Shown: positions 54,801 through 64,000, counted from the stretch's first letter. The stretch: DNA of 64,000 bases from Zoroaster sp. YZ-2022 (GCA_029582265.1 JAQQFT010000023.1:707071-771070), one strand, 5' to 3'. Notes: generated by a model from the sequence alone, not told the origin. Program-made: numbers and translations.

Positions 54801-57800
54801 AAAGGGGAGAACCTACGCTTTAATTTAGATATAAAATTATCGACCTCCCTTGAAAACTTTAAAAGTTATTCCCAACCATAGAAATGTTTTTTGTAACACT
54901 GTATAGTGCTGTATTGTTTGCGGTGAAACCGCATGCAAGTTGACGGTATTTTACAGAGGGCTATGTGTCCATGGAGGCCGTTTAAGGTACGAAATAATTA
55001 TCCAAATTCAAAAGTATGGTGTTTTTCTGAAAGGGGAGAACCTAAGCTTAATTTTAGATATAAAATTATCGACCTCCCTTGAAAACTTTAAAAGTTATTC
55101 CCAACCATAGAAATGTTTTTTTGTAACACTGTATAGTGCTGTATTGTTTGCGGTGAAACCGCATGCAAGTTGACGGTATTTTACAGAGGGCTATGTGTCC
55201 ATGGAGGCCGTTTAAGGTACGAAATAATTATCCAAATTCAAAAGTATGGTGTTTTTCTGAAAGGGGAGAACCTAAGCTTTAATTTAGATATAAAATTATC
55301 GGCCTCCCTTGAAAACTTTAAAAGTTATTCTCAACCATAGAAATGTTTTTTTGTAACACTGTATAGTGCTGTATTGTTTGCGGTGAAACCGCATGCAAGT
55401 TGACGGTATTTTACAGAGGGCTATGTCCATGGAGGCCGTTTAAGGTACGAAATAATTATCCAAATTCAAAAGTATGGTGTTTTTCTGAAAGGGGAGAACC
55501 TACGCTTTAATTTAGATATAAAATTATCGACCTGCCTTGAAAACTTTAAAAGTTATTCCCAACCATAGAAATGTTTTTTTTGTAACACTGTATAGTGCTG
55601 TATTGTTTGCGGTGAAACCGCATGCAAGTTGACGGTATTTTACAGAGGGCTATGTGTCCATGGAGGCCGTTTAAGTACGAAATAATTATCCAAATTCAAA
55701 AGTATGGTGTTTTTCTGAAAGTGGAGAACCTACGCTTTAATTTAGATATAAAATTATCGGCCTCCCTTGAAAACTTTAAAAGTTATTCCCAACCATAGAA
55801 ATGTTTTTTTGTAACACTGTATAGTGCTGTATTGTTTGCGGTGAAACCGCATGGAAGTTGACCGTATTTTAGAGAAGGCTATGTTTCCATGGAGGCCGTT
55901 TAAGGTACGAAATAATTATCCAAATTCAAAAGTATGCTGTTTTTTATGAAGGGGCAGACCCTACGATTTATTTTAGATATAAAATTATCGACCTCCTTGA
56001 AAACTTTAAAAGTTATTCCCAACCATAGAAATGTTTTTTGGAACACTGTATAGTGTTGTATTGTTTGCGGTGAAACCGCATGCAAGTTGACGGTATTTTA
56101 CAGAGGGCTATGTGTCCATGGAGGCCGTTTAAGGTACGAAATAATTATCCAAATTCAAAAGTATGGTGTTTTTCTGAAAGGGGAGAACCTACGCTTTAAT
56201 TTAGATATAAAATTATCGACCTCCTTGAAAACTTTAAAAGTTATTCCCAACCATAGAAATGTTTTTTGTAACACTGTATAGTGTTGTATTGTTTGCGGTG
56301 AAACCGCATGCAAGTTGACGGTATTTTACAGAGGGCTATGTGTCCATGGAGGCCGTTTAAGGTACGAAATAATTATCCAAATTCAAAAGTATGGTGTTTT
56401 TCTGAAAGGGGAGAACCTACGCTTTAATTTAGATATAAAATTATCGGCCTCCCTTGAAAACTTTAAAAGTTATTCCCAACCCTAGAAATGTTTTTTTGTA
56501 ACACTGTATAGTGCTGTATTGTTTGCGGTGAAACCGCATGCAAGTTGACGGTATTTTACAGAGGGCTATGTGTCCATGGAGGCCGTTTAAGGTACGAAAT
56601 AATTATCCAAATTCAAAAGTATGGTGTTTTTCTGAAAGGGGAGAACCTACGCTTTAATTTAGATATAAAATTATCGGCCTCCCTTGAAAACTTTAAAAGT
56701 TATTCCCAACCATAGAAATGTTTTTTTTGTAACACTGTATAGTGCTGTATTGTTTGCGGTGAAACCGCATGCAAGTTGACCGTATTTTACAGAGGGCTAA
56801 GTGTCCATGGAGGCCGTTTAAGGTACGAAATAATTATCCAAATTCAAAAGTATGGTGTTTTCTGAAAGGGGAGAACCTACGCTTTAATTTAGATATAAAA
56901 TTATCGGCCTCCCTTGAAAACTTTAAAAGTTATTCCCAACCATAGAAATGTTTTTTGTAACACTGTATAGTGCTGTATTGTTTGCGGTGAAACCGCATGC
57001 AAGTTGACGGTATTTTACAGAGGGCTATGTGTCCATGGAGGCCGTTTAAGGTACGAAATAATTATCCAAATTCAAAAGTATTGTGTTTTTCTTTATTGTG
57101 AGATCCTACGCTTTAATTTAGATATAAAATTATCGTCCTCCCTTGAAAACTTTAAAAGTTATTCCCAACCATATAAATGTTTTTTTGTAACACTGTATAG
57201 TGATGTATTGTTTGCGGTGAAACCGCATGCAAGTTGACGGTATTTTACAGGGCTATGTCCATGGAGGCCGTTTAAGGTACGAAATAATTATCCAAATTCA
57301 AAAGTATGGTGTTTTTCTGAAAGGAGAACCTACGCTTTAATTTAGATATAAAATTATCGGCCTCCCTTCAAAACCTTACAAGATATTCCCAACCCTAGAT
57401 ATGTAATTTTGTACCACTGGATAGTGGTGTATTGTTTGCGGTGAAACCGCATGCAAGTTGACGGTATTTTACAGAGGGCTATGTGTCCATGGAGGCCGTT
57501 TAAGGTACGAATAATTATCCAAATTCAAAAGTATGGTGTTTTCTGAAAGTGGAGAACCTACGCTTTAATTTAGATATAAAATTATCGACCTCCCTTGAAA
57601 ACTTTAAAAGTTATTCCCAACCATAGAAATGTTTTTGTAACACTGTATAGTGCTGTATTGTTTGCGGTGAAACCGCATGCAAGTTGACGGTATTTTACAG
57701 AGGGCTATGTGTCCATGGAGGCCGTTTAAGGTACGAAATAATTATCCAAATTCAAAAGTATGGTGTTTTTCTGAAAGGGGAGAACCTACGCTTTAATTTA

Positions 57801-60800
57801 GATATAACAATATCGGCCTCCCTTGAAAACTTTAAAAGTTATTCCCAACCATAGAAATGTTTTTTTTGTAACACTGTATAGTGCTGTATTGTTTGCGGTG
57901 AAACCGCATGGAAGTTGACCGTATTTTACAGAGGGCTAAGTGTCCATGGAGGCCGTTTAAGGTACGAAATAATTATCCAAATTCAAAAGTATGGTGTTTT
58001 TCTGAAAGGGGAGAACCTACGCTTTAATTTAGATATAAAATTATCGGCCTCCCTTGAAAACTTTAAAAGTTATTCCCAACCATAGAAATGTTTTTTTTGT
58101 AACACTGTATAGTGCTGTATTGTTTGCGGTGAAACCGCATGCAAGTTGACGGTATTTTACAGAGGGCTATGTGTCCATGGAGGCCGTTTAAGGTACGAAA
58201 TAATTATCCAAATTCAAAAGTATGGTGTTTTTCTGAAAGGTGAGAACCTACGCTTTAATTTAGATATAAAATTATCGGCCTCCTTGAAAACTTTAAAAGT
58301 TATTCCCAACAATAGAAATGTTTTTTGTAACACTGTATAGTGCTGTATTGTTTGCGGTGAAACCGCATGCAAGTTGACGGTATTTTACAGAGGGCTATGT
58401 GTCCATGGAGGCCGTTTAAGGTACGAAATAATTATCCAAATTCAAAAGTATGGTGTTTTTCTGAAAGGGGAGAACCTACGCTTTAATTTAGATATAAAAT
58501 TATCGACCTCCCTTGAAAACTTTAAAAGTTATTCCCAACCATAGAAATGTTTTTTTTTGTAACACTGTATAGTGCTGTATTGTTTGCGGTGAAACCGCAT
58601 GCAAGTTGACGGTATTTTACAGAGGGCTATGTGTCCATGGAGGCCGTTTAAGGTACGAAATAATTATCCAAATTCAAAAGTATGGTGTTTTTCTGAAAGG
58701 GGAGAACCTAAGCTTTAATTTAGATATAAAATTATCGGCCTCCCTTGAAAACTTTAAAAGTTATTCCCAACCATAGAAATGTTTTTTTGTAACACTGTAT
58801 AGTGCTGTATTGTTTGCGGTGAAACCGCATGGAAGTTGACCGTATTTTACAGAGGGCTAAGTGTCCATGGAGGCCGTTTAAGGTACGAAATAATTATCCA
58901 AATTCAAAAGTATGGTGTTTTTCTGAAAGGGGAGAACCTACGCTTTAATTTAGATATAAAATTATCGGCCTCCCTTGAAAACTTTAAAAGTTATTCCCAA
59001 CCATAGAAATGTTTTTTTTGTAACACTGTATAGTGCTGTATTGTTTGCGGTGAAACCGCATGCAAGTTGACGGTATTTTACAGAGGGCTATGTGTCCATG
59101 GAGGCCGTTTAAGGTACGAAATAATTATCCAAATTCAAAAGTATGCTGTTTTTCTGAAAGGGGAGAACCTACGCTTTAATTTAGATATAAAATTATCGGC
59201 CTCCCTTAAAAACTTTAAAAGTTATTCCCAACCATAGAAATGTTTTTTGTAACACTGTATAGTGCTGTATTGTTTGCGGTGAAACCGCATGCAAGTTGAC
59301 CGTATTTTACAGAGGGCTATGTGTCCATGGAGGCCGTTTAAGGTACGAAATAATTATCCAAATTCAAAAGTATGGTGTTTTTCTGAAAGGGGAGAACCTA
59401 CGCTTTAATTTAGATATAAAATTATCGGCCTCCCTTGAAAACTTTAAAAGTTATTCCCAACCCTAGAAATGTTTTTTTTTGTAAGACTGTAATAGTGCTG
59501 TATTGTTTGCGGTGAAACCGCATGGAAGTTGACCGTATTTTACAGAGGGCTAAGTGTCCATGGAGGCCGTTTAAGGTACGAAATAATTATCCAAATTCAA
59601 AAGTATGTTGTTTTTCTGAAAGGGGAGAACCTACGCTTTAATTTAGATATAAAATTATCGACCTCCCTTGAAAACTTTAAAAGTTATTCCCAACCATAGA
59701 AATGTTTGTTTTTGTAACATTGTATAGTGCTGTATTGTTTGCGGTGAAACCGCATGCAAGTTGACGGTATTTTACAGAGGGCTATGTCTCCATGGAGGCC
59801 GTTTAAGGTACGAAATAATTATCCAAATTCAAAAGTATGGTGTTTTTCTGAAAGGGGAGAACCTAAGCTTTAATTTAGATATTAAATTATCGGCCTCCAA
59901 TGAAAACTTTAAAAGTTATTCCCAACAATAGAAATGTTTTTTTGTAACACTGTATAGTGCTGTATTGTTTGCGGTTAAACCGCGTGCAAGTTGACGGTAT
60001 TTTACAGAGGGCTATGTGTTCATGGAGGCCGTTTAAGGTACGAAATAATTATCCAAATTCAAAAGTATGGTGTTTTTCTGAAAGGGGAGAACCTACGCTT
60101 TAATTTAGATGTAAAATTATCGACCTCCCTTGAAAACTTTAAAAGTTATTCCCAACCCTAGAATTTTTTTTTTTTGTAACACTGTATAGTGCTGTATTGT
60201 TTGCGGTGAAACCGCATGCAAGTTGACGGTATTTTACAGAGGGCTATGTGTCCATGGAGGCCGCTTAAGGCACGAAATAATTATCCAAATTCAAAAGCAT
60301 TGGGATTTTCTGAAAGGGGAGAACCTAAACTTTAATTTAGATATAAAATTATCGACCTCCCTTGAAAACTTTAAAAGTTATTCCCAACCATAGAAATGTT
60401 TTTTTTTGTAACACTGTATAGTGCTGTATTGTTTGCGGTGAAACCGCATGCAAGTTGACGGTATTTTACAGAGCGCTATGTGTCCATGGAGGCCGTTTAA
60501 GGCACGAAATAATTATCCAAATTCAAAAGCATTGGGATTTTCTGAAAGGGGAGAACCTAAGCTTTAATTTAGATATAAAATTATCGGCCTCCCTTGAAAA
60601 CTTTAAAAGTTATTCCCAACCATAGAAATGTTTTTTTTTGTAACACTGTATAGTGCTGTATTGTTTGCGGTGAAACCGCATGGAAGTTGACCGTATTTTA
60701 CAGAGGGCTAAGTGTCCATGGAGGCCGTTTAAGGTACGAAATAATTATCCAAATTCAAAAGTATGGTGTTTTTCTGAAAGAGGAGAACCTACGCTTTAAT

Positions 60801-61867
60801 TTAGATATAAAATTATCGGCCTCCCTTGAAAACTTTAAAAGTTATTCCCAATCATAGAAATGTTTTTTTTGTAACACTGTATAGTGCTGTATTGTTTGCG
60901 GTGAAACTGCATGCAAGTTGACGGTATTTTACAGAGGGCTATGTGTCCATGGAGGCCGTTTAAGGTACGAAATAATTATCCAAATTCAAAAGTATGGTGT
61001 TTTTCTGAAAGGGGAGAACCTACGCTTTAATTTAGATATAAAATTATCGACCTCCCTTGAAAACTTTAAAAGTTATTCCCAACAATAGAAATGTTTTGTT
61101 TGTAACACTGTATAGTGCTGTATTGTTTGCGGTGAAACCGCATGCAAGTTGACGGTATTTTACAGAGGGCTGTGTCCATGGAGGCCGTTTAAGGTACGAA
61201 ATAATTATCCAAATTCAAAAGTATGGTGTTTTTCTGAAAGGGGAGAACCTACGCTTTAATTTAGACATAAAATTATCGACCTCCCTTGAAAACTTTAAAA
61301 GTTATTCCCAACCATAGAAATGTTTTTTTTTGTAACATTGTATAGTGCTGTATTGTTTGCGGGTGAACCGCAAGCAAGTTGACGGTATTTTACAGAGGGC
61401 TATGTGTCCATGGAGGCCGTTTAAGGTACGAAATAATTATCCAAATTCAAAAGTATTGGGTTTTTCTGAAAGGGGAGAACCTAAGCTTTAATTTAGATAT
61501 AAAATTATCGGCCTCCCTTGAAAACTTTAAAAGTTATTCCCAACCCTAGAAATGTTTTTTTTTGTAACACTGTAATAGTGCTGTATTGTTTGCGGTGAAA
61601 CCGCATGGAAGTTGACCGTATTTTACAGAGGGCTAAGTGTCCATGGAGGCCGTTTAAGGTACGAAATAATTATCCAAATTCAAAAGTATGGTGTTTTTCT
61701 GAAAGGGGAGAACCTACGCTTTAATTTAGATATAACAATATCGGCCTCCCTTGAAAACTTTAAAAGTTATTCCCAACCATATAAATGTTTTTTTTGTAAC
61801 ACTGTATAGTGCTGTATTGTTTGCGGTGAAACCGCATGGAAGTTGACCGTATTTTACAGAGGGCTAA
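51818..61867 (-). repeat. Satellite array block 4, reverse orientation, ends at a LINE
   Basis: About 43 tandem monomers, 230-233 bp, with length varying mainly in the T-run before GTAACACTG. The great majority carry CCTACGCTTTAA (HindIII site lost). A minority type carries GCATGGAAGTTGACCG together with GCTAAGTGTCC (a few have GCTACGTGTCC or GCTATGTGTCC) near 52172, 53092, 54014, 54246, 55852, 57908, 58830, 59522, 60682 and 61606; a last GGAAG copy at 61838 is cut at GGGCTAA. GACCGTATT and CTAAGTG are the block 2 states. Another marker, an extra A in CTGTAATAGTGC, appears near 51905, 53055, 54672, 59486 and 61568. The last monomer is cut inside GAGGGCTAA, where a poly(T) run begins. Confidence 0.96.
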
Positions 61868-61893
61868 TTTTTTTTTTTTTTTTTTTTTTTTTT
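61868..61893 (-). other. Poly(A) tail of the LINE (poly-T on the plus strand)
   Basis: Twenty-six uninterrupted T on the plus strand join satellite (GAGGGCTAA) to the element. An untemplated poly(A) at the 3' end is the hallmark of target-primed reverse transcription. A pure A-run suggests either a young insertion or a tail that has not yet mutated. Confidence 0.9.
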
Positions 61894-61898
61894 AAAGG

Positions 61899-61904
61899 TT
61901 TATT
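61899..61904 (-). terminator. AATAAA polyadenylation signal
   Basis: The plus strand reads TTTATT, giving AATAAA on the element's strand, five bases before the poly(A) run. It is the only evident 3'-end signal of the element. The spacing to the tail is shorter than the usual 10-30 nt, but the true cleavage site is hidden in the A-run. Confidence 0.7.
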
Positions 61905-62115
61905 GACAAATTGCTATTACAGAATAAAACTGAATTGCAACAATTTTACATTAAAATACATATATAATCAGATACAGATTAAAAAACATACATCAGAATT
62001 ACAAGGAAGGTATATTAAATTGCACAAGTGCCATATAAAAACATGTACGCCATCAAAATACTCAAAACTAATATCACAAACACACCGCAACTGTATACAT
62101 ATATAATCAACTCAT

Positions 62116-62142
62116 ACACAGACACACCCCCACACACACACA
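62116..62142. repeat. CA-rich microsatellite in the LINE 3' UTR
   Basis: A short imperfect run of CA dinucleotides interrupted by a G and a CCCC tract. It is a simple repeat, likely variable between copies of the element. No function is inferred. Confidence 0.8.
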
Positions 62143-62187
62143 TCCTATACCATCTCACACCAATCATCCATTACAAAAAAATTGAAC

Positions 62188-62529
62188 CTACTGAGACTTA
62201 TTCCACAGATCTATCATATGTACCATTGGGCTGTTTCTACACCTGACAGTTTTGACCTTGGGAAGAGTTAACTTATGGGAATTCCTCAGGTTTTTTCCAT
62301 GCACTGCTCCTCTTTGTGGAGGAACCCAACCATTAAACCGCTTGGAGCACATGATAGACCTAAAAAAACTCAAACATAGTTGCTCCCTTCTATCACATAA
62401 TGGTACAAGATTACATTTATCAAGCGCTTGATTATAAGATATATAGTGCTTACCCATGATGATCTTGCACGCCCTCTTTGGATTCTTTCTAACGCGTTCG
62501 CATCTTTGACCGTTAGACCAGAATGCCAT
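62188..62529 (-). pseudogene. LINE ORF2 C-terminal segment (frame-broken from RT)
   Basis: Encodes the end of the element's polyprotein, stopping at TAG (62188-62190). It includes KRACKIIMG, SYNQALDKCNL, RREQLCLSF, VHGKNLRNSHKL, a TVRCRNS stretch and a final IDLWNKSQ. This follows the usual order for the C-terminal region of CR1/Jockey-group LINEs. The first residues of the open frame are not the true start. They overlap the upstream segment in another frame, and continuity from ALERIQ to KRACK needs one base at the AAA run near 62477-62479. The segment has no internal stops. Its function in the LINE protein is poorly defined (possible RNA binding). Confidence 0.85.
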
Positions 62530-62645
62530 ACAGGGGCAGCATATTCCGCCAGTGGTCTAACAAAACCCGTGTAGATTGTGACAAGATCATCGTGAGGTAA
62601 GTTAAAGCGCTTTAGAAGCTTAAGCATGTATAGCCTGCCATTCGC
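62482..62645 (-). pseudogene. LINE RT thumb segment
   Basis: This frame reads MLKLLKRFNLPHDDLV, IYTGFVRPLAEYAAPVWHSG and ALERIQ, the conserved stretch that follows the RT palm in CR1/Jockey-like elements. It is out of frame with the segment upstream (break near 62643-62652, an apparent extra base in AAAGGCG) and with the C-terminal segment downstream (break near 62477). The open frame continues to 62370, but residues past ALERIQ are not family-like and are frameshift product. Confidence 0.82.
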
Positions 62646-62809
62646 CTTTCTTTAATATTTCTGTGACATGGACGTTCCATTTCAAATCTGCACTAATATG
62701 TACACCTAAAATCTTAGCAACCTGCACTTCCTGAAGGGGAATATTTGAAATTGTGAGTGGTGGATCATCATGATCATTGACTAGAAATGATACTTTCATT
62801 GAGGCACAC
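62646..62809 (-). pseudogene. LINE RT palm-to-thumb connecting segment
   Basis: In the third frame, with no start codon of its own, this stretch is open and contains LGVHISADLKWNVHV (62665-62709). That matches the conserved LGV-x(n)-L-x-W-x-x-H block located after the catalytic palm in LINE reverse transcriptases, and it is followed by ILKK. It bridges the palm segment (break at the TTTT run 62810-62813) and the thumb segment (break near 62643-62652). It is too short and lacks an ATG, so it is easily overlooked. Confidence 0.78.
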
Positions 62810-63277
62810 TTTTGGGGTTGAGTTTCATGTTATTTACAAAAGCCCATTGTTGAAAGTCATTAAGATATTGTTGCATGACAGATTTCTGAGAAGATGGTTT
62901 TGGTTCCACAAGGGTCAAGTCATCAACATACTTTAAAGTAACAAATGGCGTGTCCACAGCTGCATCATTAACAATTACAACAAAGGCAAGTGGTCCAATC
63001 CTGGTACCCTGAGGTACCCCACCATTCAACATTTTCCATTCGCTGAAATTACCGCGGTAGCGAACACACTGCTCCCTTCCATTCAGAAAGTTGGAAATCC
63101 ACGTAATGACAGATGGTCTGACCCCCATACTGATGAACTTTCTCATGAGGACGTTATGGTCCACCAAATCAAACGCTTTGCTGAAGTCAGTAATAACCAC
63201 ATTGCTCAAGTGACCTGGTTTGTCAGCATTCATATGTAATGTATCCATTAACTTGAGTAGGTAGTGAGTGGTAGATA
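62796..63277 (-). pseudogene. LINE reverse transcriptase catalytic palm
   Basis: Contains the core of the RT domain. Motif A is DFSKAFD (63168-63188), with the first catalytic Asp. Motif B is GGVPQGTRIGPLAF (GVPQG near 63003-63020). Motif C is YVDD (62919-62930), with the catalytic Asp pair, followed by a WAFVNNMKLNPKS block. All three catalytic aspartates are present. The ATG at 63246-63248 is unlikely to be a true start, because the family-like sequence continues upstream as VSTTHYLLKL to about 63277, where a base is missing at the GGG run. The frame closes soon after NPKS because of the break at 62810-62813. The protein copies element RNA into DNA at the nicked target. Confidence 0.9.
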
Positions 63278-63517
63278 CCCACTGCGATTTCCATACTGGT
63301 TGTGATCAATCTTATTGTCAATGTCCATTAAAAGCCATTTTGCCATGAAACCTTCGGCGACTTTCGCGAAATGGTCAGTGAGGGAAACGGGTCTCAATTT
63401 ATCCCACGTTGCAGGCTTTTCCTTGGGAATTGGAACTACTACAGCTCTCTTCCACTGCGGTGGCACAACTCCTTCTAGATAAGAGTTGTTTAAAATGTCA
63501 GCCAGTGGTTTGCTGGA
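63278..63517 (-). pseudogene. LINE RT fingers segment
   Basis: Reads SKPLADILNNSYLEGVVPPQ, WKRAVVVPIPKEKPATW, DKLRPVSLTDHFAKVAEGF and ends near DHNQYGNRSG. These are the classical finger and early palm blocks (P-x-x-W-K, PI-PK, LRP-x-SLT, Q-x-G-x-R) that precede motif A. Residues after NRSG in the same frame are frameshift product, ending at a stop at 63248-63250. Upstream it connects, through a frame break near 63513-63518, to the GGPDGI segment. Confidence 0.88.
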
Positions 63518-63518
63518 G

Positions 63519-63611
63519 TTCATAAGCAAACTCCCGTACGATTCTTGCAGAAATTCCATCCGGGCCTCCGGCTTTACCAGCCTTAGTCCTGCGTAGCATG
63601 TTATAGAGACC
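63519..63611 (-). pseudogene. LINE RT segment with the GGPDGI motif (hidden frame)
   Basis: In a frame different from both neighbours the minus strand reads NMLRRTKAGKAGGPDGI, then SARIVREFAYEL. K-A-x-GPDGI is the conserved N-terminal RT block of LINEs (63552-63566 covers GPDGI). It is flanked by two frame breaks, near 63604-63612 (in a TCTCT stretch) and 63513-63518, so it appears in no long open frame. In the frame that runs straight through, this region encodes unrelated residues. Confidence 0.82.
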
Positions 63612-63878
63612 TCATAGTCCTTGACAGAAGGACTAGGGTGAGGATCAGGTCTGTAAGATGGAAGATCAGTAATGGAGAGTGGACGAAGATCGCTTGATAT
63701 TGAGACAAAGTGATCATTGATTACATCTGCCACTGCCATGAAATCGGTCGAGTCAATATGAGATGGGGGCTGAATGATGGCGTCAGTCTTATTCAAGTTG
63801 GCCATAACCTTGATTTGCTGGTACCATTGCGCAGGGTTTGCCTTCTTATGACGTTGAACTCTATCTCGATAATAGTCT
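63612..63878 (-). pseudogene. LINE linker between endonuclease and RT
   Basis: Reads KANPAQWYQQIKVMANLNKT, then IDSTDFMAVADVINDHFVSI, LPSYRPDP and SVKDYEV. A tryptophan in a W-Y-x-x-I-K context and the later A-x-x-x-N-x-x-F block are typical of the segment just before the RT domain in CR1/Jockey-like proteins. The Met near 63805 is internal, not a start, because family-like sequence continues upstream to about 63878. Confidence 0.8.
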
Positions 63879-63879
63879 T

Positions 63880-64000
63880 TCTTGCTTTAATAATGGCGTG
63901 TTTGACTTGGTTGCGGAGTCGCTTCCATCTACGCGAACGATGCTCCTTGTGAAAGACCTTTTGGCGTTTCTGGATAAGGTCCTTGCGTAATTGGTCATCC
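63880..64000 (-). pseudogene. LINE basic linker, 5' end cut by window edge
   Basis: The minus strand is open from the window edge and is rich in Lys and Arg (DDQLRKDLIQKRQKVFHKEH, RSRRWKRLRNQVKHAIIKARK). A basic segment that precedes a Y-R-D-R-V-Q-R-H stretch is typical of the region following the endonuclease. A frame break near 63872-63884 separates it from the next segment. The endonuclease domain and 5' end lie to the right of the window. Confidence 0.75.

Larger units (their letters stand above)
61894..62187 (-). other. LINE 3' untranslated region
   Basis: AT-rich non-coding sequence between the stop codon at 62188-62190 and the poly(A) tail. It shows no similarity to the satellite and no plausible coding frame; open frames on the plus strand here are accidental. 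It includes a CA-rich simple repeat at 62116-62142. Confidence 0.75.
61868..64000 (-). mobile_element. Non-LTR (LINE) retrotransposon, 3' part, continuing past window
   Basis: Read on the minus strand, this holds the end of a LINE: a lysine/arginine-rich linker, a reverse transcriptase domain, a C-terminal region, about 290 bp of 3' UTR, an AATAAA signal and a 26-base poly(A) tail. RT motifs visible are GGPDGI, LRPVSLT, DFSKAFD, GVPQGT and YVDD. The C-terminal part has RREQLCLSF and LRNSHKL, a pattern common in Jockey/CR1/L2-group elements of invertebrates. The clade assignment is tentative because the endonuclease lies outside the window. The frame is broken about seven times. The poly(A) directly abuts a truncated satellite monomer, so the element inserted into the array or at its edge. 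Confidence 0.93.

Noticed and set aside
1..61867. Dozens of 60-140 codon open frames on both strands, with related predicted peptides (e.g. beginning TVFYRGL or QVDSILQRA).
   Set aside because: They are the same phases of the satellite monomer read repeatedly. Many begin at TTG within AAGTTGACGG, they end wherever indels shift the frame, and longer ones only arise when a monomer is 231 bp (77 codons). No codon-level conservation is apparent.
1..61867. CRISPR array.
   Set aside because: The repeats are direct and about 230 bp with no unique spacers; all intervening sequence is also repeated. This is a satellite.
1..61867. Hammerhead ribozyme encoded by the satellite, as known for some animal satellites.
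   Set aside because: The GAAA core piece occurs (GGTGAAACC), but no CUGANGA element at a compatible distance was seen on either strand.
1..61867. Telomeric repeat, because of TTAGG in AAGCTTAGGTTCT.
   Set aside because: It occurs once per 230-bp monomer and never as tandem TTAGGG or TTAGG units.
61843..62246. Plus-strand open frames overlapping the poly(T) and 3' UTR.
   Set aside because: They run through a poly(T) tract, simple repeats and the antisense of a LINE 3' UTR. No recognisable protein features.
63710..63952. Plus-strand 80-codon open frame near the right edge.
   Set aside because: It is antisense to the LINE linker region, whose minus-strand reading is family-like.
62188..64000. 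LTR retrotransposon or retrovirus-like origin for the reverse transcriptase.
   Set aside because: Poly(A) tail, no LTR, no integrase or protease motifs, and the GGPDGI and GVPQGT motif set with the long C-terminal region fits non-LTR elements.

Overview
This window is eukaryotic, and almost all of it is one satellite DNA array. About 60.4 kb of known sequence, from position 1 to about 61,867 minus three gaps, consists of roughly 260 tandem copies of one AT-rich monomer of 230-232 bp. The last 2.1 kb is the 3' part of a non-LTR (LINE-type) retrotransposon on the minus strand. It carries reverse transcriptase motifs, an AATAAA signal and a poly(A) tail that abuts the last, truncated monomer. 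No host gene, tRNA, rRNA, CRISPR array or bacterial feature is visible. The retrotransposon resembles Jockey/CR1/L2-group LINEs of animals, so the source is most likely a metazoan, perhaps a marine invertebrate. The species cannot be read from the sequence.

Layout: three runs of exactly 500 N (11625-12124, 32385-32884, 51318-51817) divide the window into four blocks. Equal round-number gaps indicate scaffolding joins, so the blocks are probably separate contigs. Block 1 (1-11624) and block 2 (12125-32384) carry the monomer in one orientation. Block 3 (32885-51317) and block 4 (51818-61867) carry it reverse-complemented. The orientation therefore flips exactly at the second gap, which means either a true inversion in the array or a mis-oriented contig pair. 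Block 4 runs into the retrotransposon (61868-64000 and beyond the right edge).

Each block has its own monomer variants and higher-order organisation. Block 1 has a duplicated run of six monomers at 1,623 bp offset and a second duplicated stretch at about 3.9 kb offset. Block 2 has two subtypes that alternate as about 460-bp dimers in places. Block 3 has a marked monomer (ATATGTGCATGG variant) recurring at multiples of the monomer length, plus copies with a short internal ATCCAAATT expansion. Block 4 has a minority variant sharing diagnostic bases with block 2. The monomer contains several short dyad symmetries and an 8-bp motif present twice in opposite orientations. Small indels accumulate toward the right ends of blocks 1 and 2, which looks more like poor consensus at contig ends than biology.

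There is no gene network here. The many 60-140 codon open frames are accidental open frames of the monomer, and many begin at TTG. The only protein-coding content is the retrotransposon polyprotein, split by about seven apparent single-base frame breaks, several at short homopolymers, with its catalytic motifs still recognisable. I found no convincing new gene system. The most interesting signals are the array architecture (a centromere or pericentromere candidate), the orientation switch and the LINE-satellite junction.
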